A stretch of 64,000 nt of DNA from Allomyces arbusculus. Taxonomy: Eukaryota; Blastocladiomycota; Blastocladiomycetes; Blastocladiales; Blastocladiaceae. Where the stretch lies: NCBI GenBank assembly GCA_027604705.1, contig JADHYV010000026.1:248001-312000 (forward strand). The letters run 5' to 3'. A program made the position numbers and the translations under genes. Each line of letters starts with the position of its first letter. Position 1 is the stretch's first letter. The notes under the pieces were generated by a model. The model searched no databases. It saw nothing but the letters and a program-made list of their open reading frames with translations, and was not told where the DNA came from. This document shows positions 9,704 to 20,061 of this stretch, one piece after another.

Positions 9704-11830
9704 CTAGAGCCCCAAAACCACAGCCTCCTCCCACCGTGCGCGCACTTGATCAAGATCCAGTACCCCACGTGGCGTCTCATCACGCGGAGGCGCCGCCAGC
9801 AGCGGCACGTTCCGCAATACGCGCGTCTCCTCAGCCGCGCCGACAACATCGATTCCCACCGCCGCGACCGACTCGAGCAGACTGCGGCCCACGACCACAT
9901 CGCGCGCCGTCGTCACGCCCATCGCACCCGCCCATGGTCCTTTCCAGCCGGCGGCGGGCGCGAGCCCCTATTCGCAGCACTCTTGTTCAGACGCGCTCTC
10001 GCTGCTCTTCAGAAACCACAGCCACAACGTACCCGAATCGTCGCCGTCGTGGTCGCCGGCACACACAACACGCGCCGCGCCGCGCGTGCCAGATGCGGGA
10101 GCTGTTCTTCGTGCTCACGCCACCACTTAAGCGCCGCGTCGTGCGTCGCCAGTTCGTGCCGCTGGCGATGCGCATGCGCGAGCGCCTCGTACTTGTCGAG
10201 TTCCTCGTTCAGCTTCTTGTGCAGGATGTGGTCGGTGAGTTGGTGGAAGGCGCGCTTCAACTTGGCCTGCTCCTGCGGTGGGGTCGCGATCCACGCCGCC
10301 GAGGGGAGAGCCGGATTCGGTTGGTGAGCGAGGTTCTCGGTGCGGTCGTGGTAGACGGTTCGGATCATGTCCTCCACAATCCTACGTGAGAGCAAAACGG
10401 GCCGAGTGAGTCGGCGCCGCGTTGGGCCCACGACGTGAATCGCGCGTACGTACTCGTCACGAATCGTGCGCCAATGCGCCGGAAACGACTCGGGCGTGCA
10501 TGGGTGCACCTCGCCGTCGCCGGCGGACTGGTCGAAGAACAGGTACCGCGCGGCCGGGCCAAGCGGGACTGTCGGGTCGAGAAAGAGCGCGTGCCGCGCT
10601 GCAGGCGTCATGATCTGGTCCCGCTGATCGCGCAGCGTCGCGAGCATGCGCGAGACGCACGCGTTCAGCGACGCTTGCGGGCACGACAGGTGGAGGTAGT
10701 CGTGGAAGATGCTGAAGAGAGCGAGGAGGTTGCATGCGGTGACGCTGAGCGTTGGGGTCATGGTGGCCGTGACAAGCACTATGGATCGAACCTGTTGGGT
10801 CAGAGAGGAACCAGGAAACCGGCGGTGGCAGCGGCAACCCAGAATTTTTTTTGATAATCATACCATGGTTGATGCAAGAGAACAATTGAATGACTGCCGC
10901 AAGCTCGGCCCAGTTCTCAGCCGTCGGTCGAGCATTCGACGCAAATTGCCCGCCCGGATCGGCCAGGACTCGGACCAGGACGTCACGGTGCCGGACCGCA
11001 AAGCTGTACATGTCAAACGTCGTCGTCCATTTGCCGCCCGGCACGTCGCGCTGCGGGACCTCGACGCGCGCCGCAATCTCCAGCTTGTCGCGGAAGTACT
11101 CGCGCCAGTGCCCCGTGTAGATTTCGCCGTTGGGCGCGTCAGGAGCAATCGAGTCGACGAGCGCGCAGAGCCAGCCGTCGAACCCGTTTTCTTTTAACGC
11201 TGCGACACCGTTCGCGGCGACGCCATGGAGAGCCGAGACCAGATCCGGCTGCGCGATCGTGCGCGCAGCAAGCAGCATCTCGTCGTCCGGGACCAGGTCG
11301 CGCAGTTTGCCCTGCACAGTGCGGATCACAGCATCGGTGGCATCACCTGCGGCGGCCGTCACCCCGCACAGCAAGTCTGGTGCCAGCCCCGAGTCCAGAA
11401 CGACTTGCCAGACGACCTCGTCAACCGCAGCACCCGGTTCTGCTTGCGCAAACTCGGCCACGTGCGAGACGAGCTTCCAGTCCTTGGTGATAAAATGCAC
11501 AGAAACAGCCAAGAACGGAGCGCCGTCGACTGAAGGCACATGCGCGACGGCGAAATGTGGCCGTGGATCCATTTTGGAGAGGGCACCGCGGAACGCTTTC
11601 TGTCGGTGTGCGAGCACGTGGTGGATGCCCGTGGCAATGGCGGCCGTCGACGACGGGAAGAGGAACGAGGACCGCAAACAGCACGCAAACCGCCGGAACG
11701 CCGAGTGGAAAGGGAGCTCAAGTGGCAGTTGCAGTGCGACGAGCAGGTCGAGCAGACCAAGTCGCGCACGGTCGAGCGAGTAAGGCGGCGGCTTGGCGGG
11801 CGCGGTTGGCGGGGGGTTGGTCGTCAACAT
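9704..11830 (-). CDS. hAT-transposase-derived protein, copy B (probably domesticated)
   Basis: Exons 11830-10864, 10778-10454, 10381-10033 and 9967-9704 (introns 85, 72 and 65 bp; phases 1, 2 and 0); 634 aa. The fold follows the hAT order: an N-terminal helical segment (LLDLLVALQLPLELPFHSAF), MDPRPHFAV..., VHFITKDWKLVSHVAEF, then a block aligning with the usual D-N-A-x-N catalytic strand but reading GVTAAAGDATDAVI. Further on are MTPTLS, LFLDPT and the C-terminal dimerisation motif WWREHEEQLPHLARAARRVL followed by VPATTTA. No BED zinc finger is visible. Neither usual catalytic Asp is seen, and the Cys of CxxH is lost (LVSALHG). Exon number, phases and length match copy D (637 aa), so both have stayed open since duplication. 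Host function is unknown. Confidence 0.78.
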
Positions 11831-12329
11831 GGTGGTGATGAAGTGTGCGTGTCTCAGCGTCGAGGCAGTCGAGGACGATTTGAACGAGAAAAGACAGTCG
11901 CAAAGAGTGAGAGTAGGTCAGCACACAGGCTCGCGCCGTCCGCCGGGACGGTCTCGCCAACAGCAGCTGCCCGCCGGCCAGCTCCGTGCAAACCGCGGCC
12001 GGCCACCGGCTGAAACCGAGGACGGCGGCACATTTGAGACAGCCGCGAGACGCGTTTCCTCCACCCTCTCCACCAATTGACTGCCAGCAAGCATCGCGCG
12101 AAGGCTGGTGACTTGTCACGAGTTGTCGATTGCAATGTATACAAATCAATGGATGACCGTTGACGTATCTACGCCGCTCGCATTCAAGCACTCTCTGCGC
12201 GGCCCATGTCGCGCCGTCTTGCTTCCGTCGCTCACGATCCCATGCAATTTCTTCAAACGCCCACATCCCACCCAAATGTGCTCGCCCACGACTTAACAAG
12301 CATCAGAATTGAGAAGTGCACGCAATCGC
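11831..12329. other. Intergenic region between hAT-derived copies B and C
   Basis: No gene is recognised. It should hold the promoter of copy B and includes the shared GCGAGACGCG element at 12045-12054, followed by a TTTCC tract like that near 9531. Confidence 0.5.
12045..12054. promoter_or_regulatory. GCGAGACGCG element upstream of hAT-derived copy B
   Basis: Same 10-mer as at 9521-9530, with the flanking GAGACAG...CGCGTTTCC also shared. It lies about 215 bp before the ATG of copy B. Confidence 0.35.
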
Positions 12330-12780
12330 TGCGGATCGCGGTCTACCGCGCCTGGAACGTCTCGAGCGGACATGGCATGCCCTCGATCTCGACCGTGTGC
12401 GTGCCGAGAAATCGCGCGAGAGCGGGTCCGCCGTTGGCTGCCGGGTCGAGAATAGCGCGTGGTCGACGTGCCGCGTCATGACCAAGTTTTAGGCGCTGCG
12501 CAACTTGACGAGCATCTGCATTACGCCGTCGCAGATCGGCGCCGGTAGGTCCGTCTTGGCCTCGTACTGCTGGAACGCGGCATAGACGTTCATGAACCCG
12601 ACGGTGGCGCGCGCAGAGGCGCCGCCAACCATGGGCACGGTCGGGTGAGACCGCCTTGAGACGCGTCCTCTGCTCTGATCCCCCAAACGAAAATAACGGC
12701 GCGAACACCAGGCCAACCACTGCGATTCCAAACATGACAAATGTGACGATCGACAAATCCACGCCGTTGGTCTAAACACT
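12330..12780 (-). pseudogene. hAT-derived gene, copy C: internal fragment pseudogene
   Basis: A central piece only. VDLSIVTFVMFGIAVV resembles the end of exon 1 of copy D. GFMNVYAAFQQYEAKTDLPA and ICDGVMQMLVKLRSA resemble its exon 2 (VMNVYMELKERATQPNLPA). A stop codon follows LRSA, and the continuation (VMTRHVDHALF, then LDPAANGGPALARFLG) runs in two different frames. There is no N- or C-terminal part, so this is a dead copy between B and D. Confidence 0.72.
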
Positions 12781-12850
12781 CTGCACACGACCCAAAATCG
12801 CCGTCCCGCTTCCTTTCGGCCCGCGCGTTCAGCCCCTCTCTTGATCGCTT

Positions 12851-14990
12851 TCACTCAACCACGTCCCACCCCGTCCCATCGCCCTCCCCCTCGCGCATCA
12901 CGGCCGCCTCCCACCGCACGCGCACCTCCGCGAGATCCAAGACCGCGTCGCGCTCCTCGGTCGCGCTGCCATCGTCGGCCACCGGCGGCAAATGGCCCAG
13001 CACCGACCGCGCCTCGTCAGTGTCAATCCCCATCGTCGCAGTCGTCTCGAGCAAGCTACGCCCGACCACCATGGCGCGCGCCGTCTCGAAACTGACCTTG
13101 CTGCTGCTGCTGCCGGACCACATCAGGCCGGACGCCCCTTTAGTGCCGCCCGAGGACGGCGAGACCGCCTCCATAAACGAGAGCTCTCATCGTCAGTCCC
13201 GCTCCGGTTAGCTCCTTCCATCAAGACACCAATCAGAAAAGACGCACCTGCACCGCCGCACTCGTCGTCGCCGGCACACACAGCACGCGCCGCGCCGCAC
13301 GCGCAACACTCGGGGCCCGCGCGCCGTTCGCGCGCCACCAGTCGCCCGTCGCCGTCGTCATCCACGCAATGTAGCGGACCTGTTGCGCGAGCGTCTCGTA
13401 CGTGTCAAGTTCCCCCTTGAGCTCGTCGCGGTACACTTCATCCACTAATTCATCATTTTCCGTCGTGAACAGGAAGCTTGACGCGACCGAGGGTTGTGGA
13501 GGAGGAGTCGGGCTGGCCGCGGCGGGACCGTACTCGGTGCGGAACATGACGTCGAGGACACTTCCGGTGGAGTGGGGAGTGTGGGTTTGGTGAGTCGAGC
13601 GATGCAGGCATGCAGGTCGAGAATGGAACTGCACATACTCGTTGCGAATCGCTTTCCACCGCGCCTGGAACGCGTCGCCCGCGCACGGCGCGCCCTCGAC
13701 TTCGGTAGCGTACTCGCTGAGGAAAAACTCGAGCACGCCCTGGCCGTTGGCCGCCGGGTCGAGGTAGAGCGCGCGGTAGACGCGACGCGTCATGACCACG
13801 GGCCAGGCGGCGCGTAACTTGGCGAGCATTTGTGTCAAACCGTCGTGGATCGGGGCCGGCAAGTTAGGCTGCGTCGCGCGCTCCTTGAGCTCCATGTAGA
13901 CGTTCATGACCATGATCGCGGCGCGCGAGAGGGTCGGGTAGGTCTTGTCCGAGATTTGCGTCAGCGCTAAAGTAATTCAAACGTCAATCCAGGTCAGATA
14001 TGGGAACGCGTGCCGCATTAAGCCCACAGTCTTTTGCTCGTCCAACGTACCGAGATCCAACACCCCAAAGATCGCCACCACCTTGTCCAACACGGCCCAG
14101 TCGGCGTCCGTCGGCCGCGCGCTCTCCGGGACCTGCGCGCGCGGATCGGCGAGCACCGCATCAAACACGGCGCGATGCTGGTGCACAAACAGGTACATGT
14201 CGCGCGTCGCCGTCCACCTGCTTGGGTCGTCGATCGGCGTGAGCGGCTGGTCCTCGGCGAGCTCCGGGTTGGTATGCCGATAGACGGTCGTCCAGCACCG
14301 GTTGTAGACGCGCATCGCGCGACCGCTGACGGCCGCGATCAGCGCGCGGAGCCAATCGCCCGAGGGCCGGAACGCGCTGACGGCAACGGCCGCGACAGAG
14401 CGGAGGGCGTGCGCGAAGCACGGCTGCGCGTCGATGCTGGTGCCGGGACCAAGCTCGTGCAATTTGGCTTGGAGCGCGCGAATGACGTTGGTGCTATCGG
14501 CGTTGGCGGCAGCCGTCACGCCGCACTGCAGCGCGCGCGGGTCCGGCATGTGCTCGCGCACAACGTTCCACACGGCGTCGGCCACTTGCGCCGAGCCCGG
14601 GTCGGCCGCCGTGAACTCGGCCACGTGCGAGACTAACTTCCAGTCAGGCGTGAAGAAGTGCACCGTCACCACCACCATTGCCGGGACATAGGCTTGTTCG
14701 CGGCCAATCTGCATTCGCGGCGCGAGAAACGAGACGGCGACGGGCGGCCGCGGGTCCATGCGCGCGAGTGCCGTGTGGAAAACCGCCTTGCGAAACGCAA
14801 AGACGCGTTGCATGGCCAGGGCGACGGCGGCGACCGAGTTGGGCAGGGCGAAGTTGGAGCGCATCAAGGAGGTGAAGGCGCGGAAGGCCGGCTGCAGCGG
14901 CGTGTCGAGCGGCAAGTAGGTGCTGACGAGCAGGTCGATCAGGTAGAGCAGCGCGCGCGGCTGCGAGTAGCGCACGCGCGGGGCCGACAT
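12851..14990 (-). CDS. hAT-transposase-derived protein, copy D (probably domesticated)
   Basis: Exons 14990-14051, 13966-13639, 13560-13248 and 13183-12851 (introns 84, 78 and 64 bp; phases 1, 2 and 0); 637 aa. Visible hAT features: HFFTPDWKLVSHV at 111-123; GVTAAANADSTNVI at 157-170, where active enzymes carry D-N-A-x-N; CFAHAL at 191-196 (the CxxH of the hAT insertion region); KTYPTLSRAA after intron 1; YLDPAANG; and the dimerisation motif DWWRANGARAPSVARAARRV with CVPATTSAAV near residues 496-527. The Asp usually found before the GWT box is not recognisable. The RNase H-like core therefore looks catalytically dead while the dimerisation domain is kept, a common pattern in host genes exapted from hAT elements. 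No terminal inverted repeats or target-site duplications were noticed. It shares a 378-bp divergent promoter region with the gene at 15369. Confidence 0.8.
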
Positions 14991-15060
14991 GGTTATTGGT
15001 GCTGTCGAGGGCGAACCTGGCGGCGCGGGTTCGAGCGCGGGCGGGGCCGAGAGTGGGAGC

Positions 15061-15061
15061 G

Positions 15062-15105
<44 letters not shown>
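15061..15105 (+). repeat. (GAGCCG)n hexanucleotide microsatellite
   Basis: About seven perfect tandem GAGCCG units, giving a purine/CG-rich tract between two divergent genes. Likely length-polymorphic. Confidence 0.9.
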
Positions 15106-15163
15106 TGCGGCAGAGTGGAGCCAGCGCGCGATCGACCCGACTTGTCGCTGCGAGACGGCGGCC

Positions 15164-15173
15164 GCGAGACGCG
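15164..15173. promoter_or_regulatory. GCGAGACGCG element upstream of hAT-derived copy D
   Basis: Third copy of the 10-mer, about 175 bp before the ATG of copy D and about 195 bp before the ATG of the divergent gene. Confidence 0.35.
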
Positions 15174-15368
15174 CCGCGAAATCGCCACGCGCATGTCACA
15201 CTGGCGTCCGGGCTCGCGCCGCCCGCCGCGGCGTCGCGCTGCCGCCCCCGACCGTCGAGCCGTGCACGAGCCGACCACTTGCCGCAACCCATCACGACAA
15301 CGGCGCGCCGACCCGCTGCATTTGCCGGCACCAGTGCACTCTTGCCAACGCGCGCCCCGACTGCCGCC

Positions 15369-17452
15369 ATGTCGTCGACCGCGACCCCCGCCACCGTCGC
15401 ACTCCCGCCACCCGTCTTCCCCAAGCCCTCGAGCCGCCTCGCCGTTCAAGAGACCGGATACCGCGCCCCATTCGCCGCCGATCGCGACTTTGCTCCCGCG
15501 CCCGGGCGCGCACGACGCCGGCGCCGCGCGGCTCGTACTGAATCGTCCAATGCAAGCTGGACCAAGCGCGAGAGCGACGACAACGAGCACGACGAAGCCG
15601 ATTCTGCCGGGCGCGATGACCCGTCAAGCGCGTGGGCGTGGTGGACCGCCACGGGCGCGCTCTGGCACGCGCTGCAGCACGTCTTTGCACGTCATCCACC
15701 TACCGACCTGGTCGAGGACCCGACCGCGAGCACGCACGTGCGCCGCGTCGACGACGTCTACTATGCTGCGTGCGGCCACGACATGACGCTCTACGCCGTT
15801 GGTGCGCCCTCCCACGTCGCATCACCTCCCTCCCTCCCTCCCTCCACCTGGCTCACCCCGCTCGGATAGGCACCGTCATGGCCAAATTCGCCGCGCACAC
15901 ATACCTCGTCGCCGAATGGGCGCAACTCGGGCGGCACCCCGACACCCTGTCCACCCTCTTATCCACCGGCACGTCCGTGCCCATGTCCACCAGTGGCCGG
16001 TTCCGGTCGCTCGCGCGCGCCTACGACCCGGCCGACGCCTTACTCGACTTGCCCACCACCGCGACTCACTCTGTTCCTGCCAACGACCCGTTCGGGTTCC
16101 GCCTTCCCGCCGTGGCCCCACGCGGTCGCGACCCTTTCCCGTGGTTGCGCACCGAGGCCGCACAGTTGTTTTCGGTGACCGTCGGCGGACTGACCCTGCC
16201 GTCGCCGTTTCCAGGCCAAGTGTGCTTGGCCGTGGGGAGGGTGGAGAAAGTGCATCGGCCAAGAGAGAGGTACGATTTGGGGTACGAGTTTACGCTCGAC
16301 GAGTTGAGCGTCACGTACGTTGTCGTGCACGAAAGTGTTGGGAAGGTGGACGGCGAGATGGGCCGGTTGCGTAAACGGTTTGTCGACGAGTTGTGTGCGT
16401 GGGCCGGTGAGGAGGAGGAGGAGGAGGAGGTGGAGGAGGAGGGTCGCGACGGAAGGACGGATTCGAAACGGGCGTCGCAGGATTTACCTCCGCCACCGGC
16501 TCATCACCGTCGACCCGGCTCGCCCGTGCCGGACGCCGCGCGCGACCGCGCGCGACTGTACCTCGCGTTCCTCCGCGCGCAGAGGACACACATTCACGTC
16601 CCGCTCTCGACGATCGCCAAGATCGCGCTGTTCCGGGACGTTGTCGGCCGCGGCGTGCTCGTGCTCGAACTCACGCGTCCGCCACTCGTCGTCGGCGGTC
16701 TACGCCCCACCGGCGCCGCGGATTCGGACCAAGTCACGCACCACCTCGCCACGTCCCCGCGACACTTTGTCGTCGGGTACTTTGACGAACTCTACGCACT
16801 GGTCCGCCGGTTGTGTTACTTGTGTCCGAGCGTCGAAGGGACCGTGTACCGTGGTCCGATGGAGGGGGCAAGGGACAGAGGGTATGCGCGAGCGTTTCCG
16901 GGGGATATGCGACCGGCGCCGCGTGCCGCGCTGGTGCCTGCAGACGGCGCACCGCCGCCCAGGATGCCGGACGGCGATTGGACTGTGGCCGAGTTGGAAG
17001 CGGTACCCGTCGCGACGCTCTGGCAGTGGGCGGAGCAGGCAAGGATCCGGCACTTGGTACCCGCAAATGCGGATGCGTTCACGTTGGCCGAGAGTTTGGT
17101 CGTGTACGGCGGGCACGCCGCGTCGGCTGAGGTGGAAGCGGACGGGGAACGTGGGCACGAGCGTCGGCAGCGGAGGCAGGAGAAGCACGAAGACGACGGC
17201 GCGCTGCTGTGCGTGTTTGACGAGGTCGTCAGTGCGGCGGGCAGCGCACCGGTGGCGTTGGGGCCGGCACATGGGACGCGCGCGCGCAAGGAGGTGACAC
17301 GAGTCGGGAGCCTAGGTGGGTGGGGGTGGTGGATCGGCGCGGTCGTGGCCGTGGTTGCTGCGCGCATTTTGCGTGCCGTCTGGCAGGACTGGGTCGGGTC
17401 GGCGGTATGGAACGTGGTGAGACCGGTGGTCGGGGAGCAAACTGGCACCTGA
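15369..17452 (+). CDS. Unknown protein with C-terminal membrane anchor
   Basis: Exons 15369-15801 and 15870-17452 (68-bp phase-1 intron, GTGCGC...TAG, containing a CCCT run); 671 aa. I do not recognise the family. Residues 1-100 are Pro/Ala/Arg-rich. A region from about 100 to 345 has predicted beta/alpha character (DDVYYAACGHDMTLYAVG, GYEFTLDELSVTYVVVH). A Glu run follows at about 350, from a GAG microsatellite near 16410-16440. After it come an alpha/beta stretch (LYLAFLRAQRTHIHVPLSTI) and FVVGYFDELYALVRRLCYLC. The extreme C-terminus has a hydrophobic span at about 630-646 (WWIGAVVAVVAARILRAVW) followed by about 25 residues. That suggests a tail-anchored membrane protein facing the cytosol (inference). 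Confidence 0.7.
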
Positions 17453-17703
17453 GCGAGACTTGGATGGTGGCGAAGAAGGAGTACAGGGGATGAGAAGGTC
17501 CAACAATCCAGATTTTTGTTTTGGGCAAGATATGGTACAATCATGGCAACCAGCGCGGCGGCGCGACGAGCGAGCGGACGGCGAGCACGCAAGGTCAAAG
17601 AACAAGACGCGCGTCGCGCGTGTTTCACTTCCTTGGTCCGCCGATCCCGCCGCCGCCGACTCGCGCGACAAGCTGAGCGCGACGTGCTATACTCTGGTAC
17701 TGT

Positions 17704-18204
17704 TTACTTCTTCTTGAACTCCTCAACGAGGGCAATGTACTTTGCCTCGGCCTCGTCCGAGGCGACGCCCTTCTTGGCGGCCCACGCGTCCCACTTGGCC
17801 TTGCCCTTGAGGTCGAACATGCCCGGGCGCGCCGTCGTGTTGTCGCCGACGGTCGCCTGCTTGTAGAGCGCGTAGAGCTCGAGCAGCTCGTCGTTCGACG
17901 GCTGGTAGGCGAGCGACTTGACTTCCTCGGCGGCCTGGGTGAACGCGTCCTGGAGGACGGTGGCGAGAGCGCGTGGGTCAGTTCGGCGATCGTGAGGGGC
18001 GGGTTGACAGCGGCACGAGGAGCGTGGAGCAGAGCCTGAAGCAGCAGAAGCGGCACTGGTGCAGCACGGTTGGACGAGCACGGAATCTGGCCGCGCGCGC
18101 ATCGCGGTTTGCGGGCGCGCAACACGACCTGCTGCTGGTCTCGCTCAGGGTGCTCCGTAAGGCGCGCTGCTGCTGGTCGTGGTCCATGGACGTACGCTGG
18201 GCAT
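17704..18204 (-). CDS. ACBP: Acyl-CoA-binding protein
   Basis: Exons 18204-18196 (only 9 nt: ATG CCC AGC) and 17949-17704, separated by a 246-bp intron (GTACGT...CAG); 84 aa, the normal ACBP size. Residues read [20 protein letters not shown], then [18 protein letters not shown] (acyl-CoA pocket with the conserved [11 protein letters not shown]), [16 protein letters not shown] and a Lys-rich end. Family role (known): binds long-chain acyl-CoA esters in the cytosol and buffers and transports them. The tiny first exon was chosen because it gives an exact family N-terminus, has the donor consensus of this genome and lies 77 bp from a TATA box. An alternative start at 18187 gives no ACBP-like N-terminus. 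Confidence 0.9.
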
Positions 18205-18673
18205 GGTGTTGGTGGTTGTGGTGGAGGTCGTGGAGAGAGAGCTGCAGAACCGGGCCGCGCTCTTGGCGGGCGCGCGGCCGCTTTATACCCGGGCGCGTGT
18301 CGGCGGCGCGAGGACTCTGTCGCCGAGACGCGTGGCACGAAATTTCACGTCATGTTGGCCGTCTGTCCGGGGCCGGCGTGTGGCGCAGCTGGGGCAGGAT
18401 CAAGGCAGGGCCGCGTACGAAAACCGAAACCGGTTGCGTCGTGGCGGCCAGGCACGCGAAGCTCACATGGGGCCCGTGGGCGCCATGTCCCGCACCGCAT
18501 CGCCTCGTCGTTCCGGCGTTCTGTGTGTCCTTTCGTCCGTGTTTTTCCTCGTCGACCGACTGCACGTCCTGCCCGCCGACGTGCCGCAGCACCGCCAACA
18601 ACTTGCTGCAACCGCGCCCACGCGTCCATTTCCGGGCCTGATCCGCACCACGACCTCGCCCAAGCTTCGCACC
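18205..18673. promoter_or_regulatory. Divergent promoter region between ACBP and the gene at 18674
   Basis: A 469-bp head-to-head spacer. It contains the ACBP TATA box near 18281 and a GAGACGCG core near 18312, like that found upstream of the hAT-derived genes. Confidence 0.5.
18281..18287 (-). promoter_or_regulatory. TATA box of the ACBP gene
   Basis: Reads TATAAAG on the minus strand, about 77 bp before the ATG at 18204. Confidence 0.65.
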
Positions 18674-19861
18674 ATGGCCGCCCAACCACCTCCACCACCC
18701 GGCCAACCAGTCGGCGCGCCTACCACCGCCCCCTTCCCCACCAACCCCACCGCCGCCCCACCGCGCCCACCCACAACCGACGCGCACGCGCACCTCGACG
18801 CCGTCGCGCGGCACCTCGACGGTCTTCTCGCCGCGGCCCACGATTTACGGCACCACGCGCCGCACTTGCCCTACCCGGCGCTCCTCACGCGCCTGCAAGT
18901 CGTGACCGCGCGCATGGCCGCGCTCGCGCACGCGATGCCCGCTGCTGCGCTCAAGGACTTTCTCGTCCTCCCGTTTGCGACCGCGGCCACGCGTCCGCAC
19001 GCGGCGCACGCGCCCGAGTGGTTGCGGTCCCGGCCCGGACCGCCGTTGGCGGATCGCGAAAGGGAGATGGTGGAGAGGGAGAAGGAGAGGGTGAAGCGCG
19101 TAGCCGAGGCGGTTGCGGGGACGGCGAGATCCGCGGGTGGCGGGGAGGACTTGCTCGGGGCGCCGCCAGCGAAACGCGCGCGTCGTGGGCTCGCCGCGGC
19201 GCTGGCGACAGCCGCGGCCACGACGACTGATGCACCATCGGCCCCCATGCAACCGGTCGCCCCACGCGCGGCGGCCGCCGACGATCAGGTGGTCACAATG
19301 CAAGCACAGCTCGATCTGGAAATCAAGCACCACGACCGGCTTGTGAACGTGACGGTCGATTACATCCGCGGCACGGAGAGCGACAGCGACGGCGGTGCTG
19401 ACGCCGAGAACGACGACGACGACGAGGACGCAGATGGTGGAGGAAAGGGCCGCGCGTCGGGACTTGCGGGCCGCGCAAGACGCGACCGCAACGAACCGGG
19501 CGAGTACCTACGCCGCGTGCGCGCGCTCTACGTGGATCTCCCGCCGACGCCGATCCCGACGGCCGGGCCAGGACACGAGTCGGATGCTGCGTCGGATGAT
19601 GGCGCGGTGGCCGCGCGAAGGCGCCGTGGTGCGGCGCGCCGCCGGGCCGTGCGCGCGGAAATGCCGCCCGTCGAGTTGGCGCGCCGGTTGGACGATGTCG
19701 TGCGGTACATGCATGTTGGTCCAGGGCCCGCGGTGGTCGCGCCGCCGCCGATGGCCATGGATCCACGCCGGGGTGGTGGGTCAGGGGTGAGGGCCGGGTA
19801 TGTCATGTCGCCGGACGGTGGGGCGGTGATCGCGCCCCGGCGAACCGTGGGGGAGAAATAA
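18674..19861 (+). CDS. Possible Mediator subunit 8-like protein
   Basis: A single exon of 395 aa, starting at ACCATGG. Residues 1-35 are Pro-rich. Residues 38-100 form amphipathic helices (HLDAVARHLDGLLAAAHDLR, LPYPALLTRLQVVTARMAAL), followed by LKDFLVLPFA, EWLRSRPGPPLADRE and a charged helix. This helical N-terminus with a Leu-Pro-x-x-Leu-Leu-x-x-Leu stretch resembles the Med8 family, the Mediator head subunit. The resemblance is weak and I would not assign it without a profile search. Residues 200-395 include a basic KRARR segment (possible nuclear localisation signal), an acidic run (ENDDDDEDAD) and Gly/Pro-rich tail. A nuclear disordered protein is the safe description. Confidence 0.45.
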   Translation: MAAQPPPPPGQPVGAPTTAPFPTNPTAAPPRPPTTDAHAHLDAVARHLDGLLAAAHDLRHHAPHLPYPALLTRLQVVTARMAALAHAMPAAALKDFLVLPFATAATRPHAAHAPEWLRSRPGPPLADREREMVEREKERVKRVAEAVAGTARSAGGGEDLLGAPPAKRARRGLAAALATAAATTTDAPSAPMQPVAPRAAAADDQVVTMQAQLDLEIKHHDRLVNVTVDYIRGTESDSDGGADAENDDDDEDADGGGKGRASGLAGRARRDRNEPGEYLRRVRALYVDLPPTPIPTAGPGHESDAASDDGAVAARRRRGAARRRAVRAEMPPVELARRLDDVVRYMHVGPGPAVVAPPPMAMDPRRGGGSGVRAGYVMSPDGGAVIAPRRTVGEK

Positions 19862-20061
19862 GGCTGGTATTGTCTTGATTCGATTGGAGGAAGACGTGGT
19901 GAAAATGATGAGGAAAAGATCCGTCCCATTACTGTCCGTGGCGGTCAAGCAACGACCCCGCCACGACAAGAATTACCAATTACACGATTTGAACCTCCCT
20001 ACAACAGCAACAACAACACGACAAAAAACACAATCTACACCACCAGCACGGCCATGACCTC

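Larger units (their letters stand above)
14991..15368. promoter_or_regulatory. Divergent promoter region with hexanucleotide repeat
   Basis: Separates two head-to-head genes (hAT-derived copy D and the unknown at 15369). It holds a (GAGCCG)n microsatellite and the GCGAGACGCG element at 15164-15173. No clear TATA box. Confidence 0.5.

Noticed and set aside
8842-10389. 515-aa plus-strand open frame
   Set aside because: It runs antisense through hAT-derived copies A and B. The minus strand has the family motifs, spliceable exons and matching paralogs; the plus frame is Ser/Arg/Pro-rich shadow from high GC.
15020-15110. CRISPR-like repeat array
   Set aside because: The GAGCCG tract has no spacers and is a simple microsatellite in a eukaryotic genome.
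14658-15368. Plus-strand frame continuing upstream of the gene at 15369
   Set aside because: Overlaps copy D in antisense and the GAGCCG repeat; the ATG at 15369 starts the supported exon.
13977-15590. Extension of hAT-derived copy D upstream to 15590
   Set aside because: The frame is open but crosses the hexanucleotide repeat and the divergent gene at 15369. The ATG at 14990 aligns with the start of copy B.
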